From the NCBI RefSeq assembly GCF_017377715.1, contig NZ_JAFVMF010000026.1, positions 1 through 45,629 on the forward strand: a DNA stretch of 45,629 nt, in the 5' to 3' direction. Position 1 is the stretch's first letter; each line of letters opens with the position of its first letter. The position numbers were made by a program, and so were the translations under genes. Source of the stretch: Acetobacter sacchari (GTDB lineage: Bacteria > Pseudomonadota > Alphaproteobacteria > Acetobacterales > Acetobacteraceae). Shown here piece by piece: positions 44,508 to 45,629 of this stretch. The notes under the pieces are model-generated. The model was not told where the DNA came from and made no database searches. It saw nothing but the letters and a program-made list of their open reading frames with translations.

Positions 44508-45579
44508 CAAAACATACCCCCTTCGTAACGGCGGACGTGGCAATGCATGAAAGGCAGGCAGCCGCCATCGTGGCGCACAACGTAAGAAACTGCAGGCGAC
44601 TTACCCGTTGCGGGAGAAACCGTATAGCGGACGGATTCACGCTCAAAGATATAGCGGCCCGGGACGCTGTGATATTGTAACATTCATATTTTTGAGACTC
44701 AACGACATGAACCGCAGTCGTGTGTCAAAATTTGATAAATATTTGGAACATACGATGAACCTCGTGCGCAAAGTCAAAAAGGGTATAGATTGGAAAATGT
44801 GTCTAAAATTTGAATTAATTACATTTTTTTTGTCTTATTTTTGAAGTATCGAATTTATTCGAAATTTTATAATTATCACAAATATAAACGATACTGTTTT
44901 GTATTTTAATTCGTATTATCTACATAAAAATTGTAATTTTAATGTAAAATATATAATTTGAAAGACATGTAATTTATATATTTCCATGTTGCGATCTGAA
45001 TATTGTTTTATTTATTATGGTTTTGTTTCGCGATTACCAACGCATCAAAGATCAATGGCGATGACGAGTGGTCACTGGACGATCGTGGAGAAAGCTGATT
45101 TCGGTTTTCTGCGCTGTGTGTATTTGCTGAAAAAGAAAGAATTGAGACTTCGGGCAGGGCGGGCGCTCTCGGAAGGGTATACGCTGGGCAACTTTCGTTG
45201 GGTTGTCTGCGGGATGGTGAGTGTAACCTGACGTTGCTCCCGTCATCCACCGCGTCGGCGCAAAAACATCATATTCAAAGTTCTTGAACGATAGTTCAGC
45301 TTCGGTGAAGGAGTGTAGTCGCCGCACATCGATATAGTGTGCTTCGGGGAAGCAAGTGTCGCGCAAATAACATTAAATTCTGTGGTTCGTTCGGTCACTC
45401 TCGTGACGGATAGATATTTATTGCATGTCACGCTATTGTCGGACAGAGAAATATCCGCCGAATTTTTCAATCGATTCAGGTCGCGGTAGGCGCTTTTGCG
45501 GGAGTCAAAAACGCGCCAGATAATATTGGCGCGGATGTAAGTCGGATCACAATAAGACGATATCTTCTTTGCTTTCTAA
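44508..45579. other. Gene-free, partly AT-rich end region
   Basis: Over 1 kb without a supported gene. Bases about 44780-44990 are very AT-rich. Two short plus-strand frames (a 45-residue one from 44707 and an 81-residue one from 44986) lack ribosome-binding sites and family resemblance. No repeat or terminator was found; the region borders an IS end and is probably eroded accessory DNA. Confidence 0.5.
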
Positions 45580-45629
45580 GAGCCTGTTTGGAAAATCACG
45601 GGTGAGCATTTCTGCGCATGAGATTGGCG
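45580..45629. mobile_element. Start of an IS element cut by the window edge
   Basis: GAGCCTGTTTGGAAAATC at 45580-45597 is the inverted copy of 33-50. It is preceded by CTAA, which fits an IS5-family target. The following bases differ from those at the left end, as expected if opposite ends of the same kind of element are seen. The rest of the element lies outside. Confidence 0.55.

Noticed and set aside
44986..45231. 81-codon plus-strand frame near the right end
   Set aside because: Begins in AT-rich DNA without a ribosome-binding site, and no recognisable domain.

Overview
The window looks like a chromosomal contig from a GC-rich alphaproteobacterium, most likely an acetic acid bacterium (Acetobacteraceae). 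This is inferred from the fused ispDF gene, the neighbouring ubiA, rsmE and gshA genes, the alphaproteobacterial type of L28, and the IS5-family insertion sequences. No tRNA, rRNA or CRISPR array was seen. Both window ends fall inside outward-facing IS ends that share an 18-bp terminal repeat, so the contig probably breaks at two copies of one repeated IS.

Left part (1-14.1 kb) is accessory DNA. A frameshifted IS5-type element sits inside an older, decayed IS427-type transposase gene. Next come a secreted beta-helix (pectate-lyase-like) protein and an ABC-dependent polysaccharide export set: kpsM-like permease, kpsD-like outer-membrane lipoprotein, kpsT-like ATPase and kpsE-like inner-membrane protein. 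The kpsD-like gene points against the other three. A fatty-acid-hydroxylase-type membrane enzyme and two tandem GT4 glycosyltransferases follow, which fits assembly and export of a surface polysaccharide. Beside them lie two orphan genes: a cysteine-free 437-residue protein and a 108-residue protein with a textbook double-glycine export leader.

Middle part (14.5-29.5 kb) holds mostly metabolic genes. A translationally coupled biotin cluster encodes BioF, a BioH-like hydrolase and a single polypeptide joining BioC to BioD. It is followed by a MmyB-type regulator divergent from a SAM methyltransferase, a possible 45-residue small protein, a DEAD-box-type RNA helicase with a hairpin-rich leader, a small HTH protein, and the core genes ubiA, rsmE, gshA, a cpdB-like nucleotidase and a GT39-type membrane glycosyltransferase.

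Right part (29.6-45.6 kb) has two small exported proteins (monooxygenase-like and cupin) and a LysR regulator preceded by a pentanucleotide array that repeats the -10 hexamer TATAAT eight times. It continues with ispDF, a polytopic membrane protein, a DUF3574 lipoprotein overlapping a Nudix hydrolase, an Atm1-type ABC exporter, a small helical protein, rpmB, and fusA with a TTG start and a strong terminator. A sulfotransferase and a GT8 glycosyltransferase suggest further glycan decoration. The last kilobase is AT-rich and appears gene-free.

The most unusual items are the double-glycine-leader protein and its orphan neighbour, the tandem -10 array, the BioC-BioD fusion, and the poly-G tracts in the hydroxylase gene.
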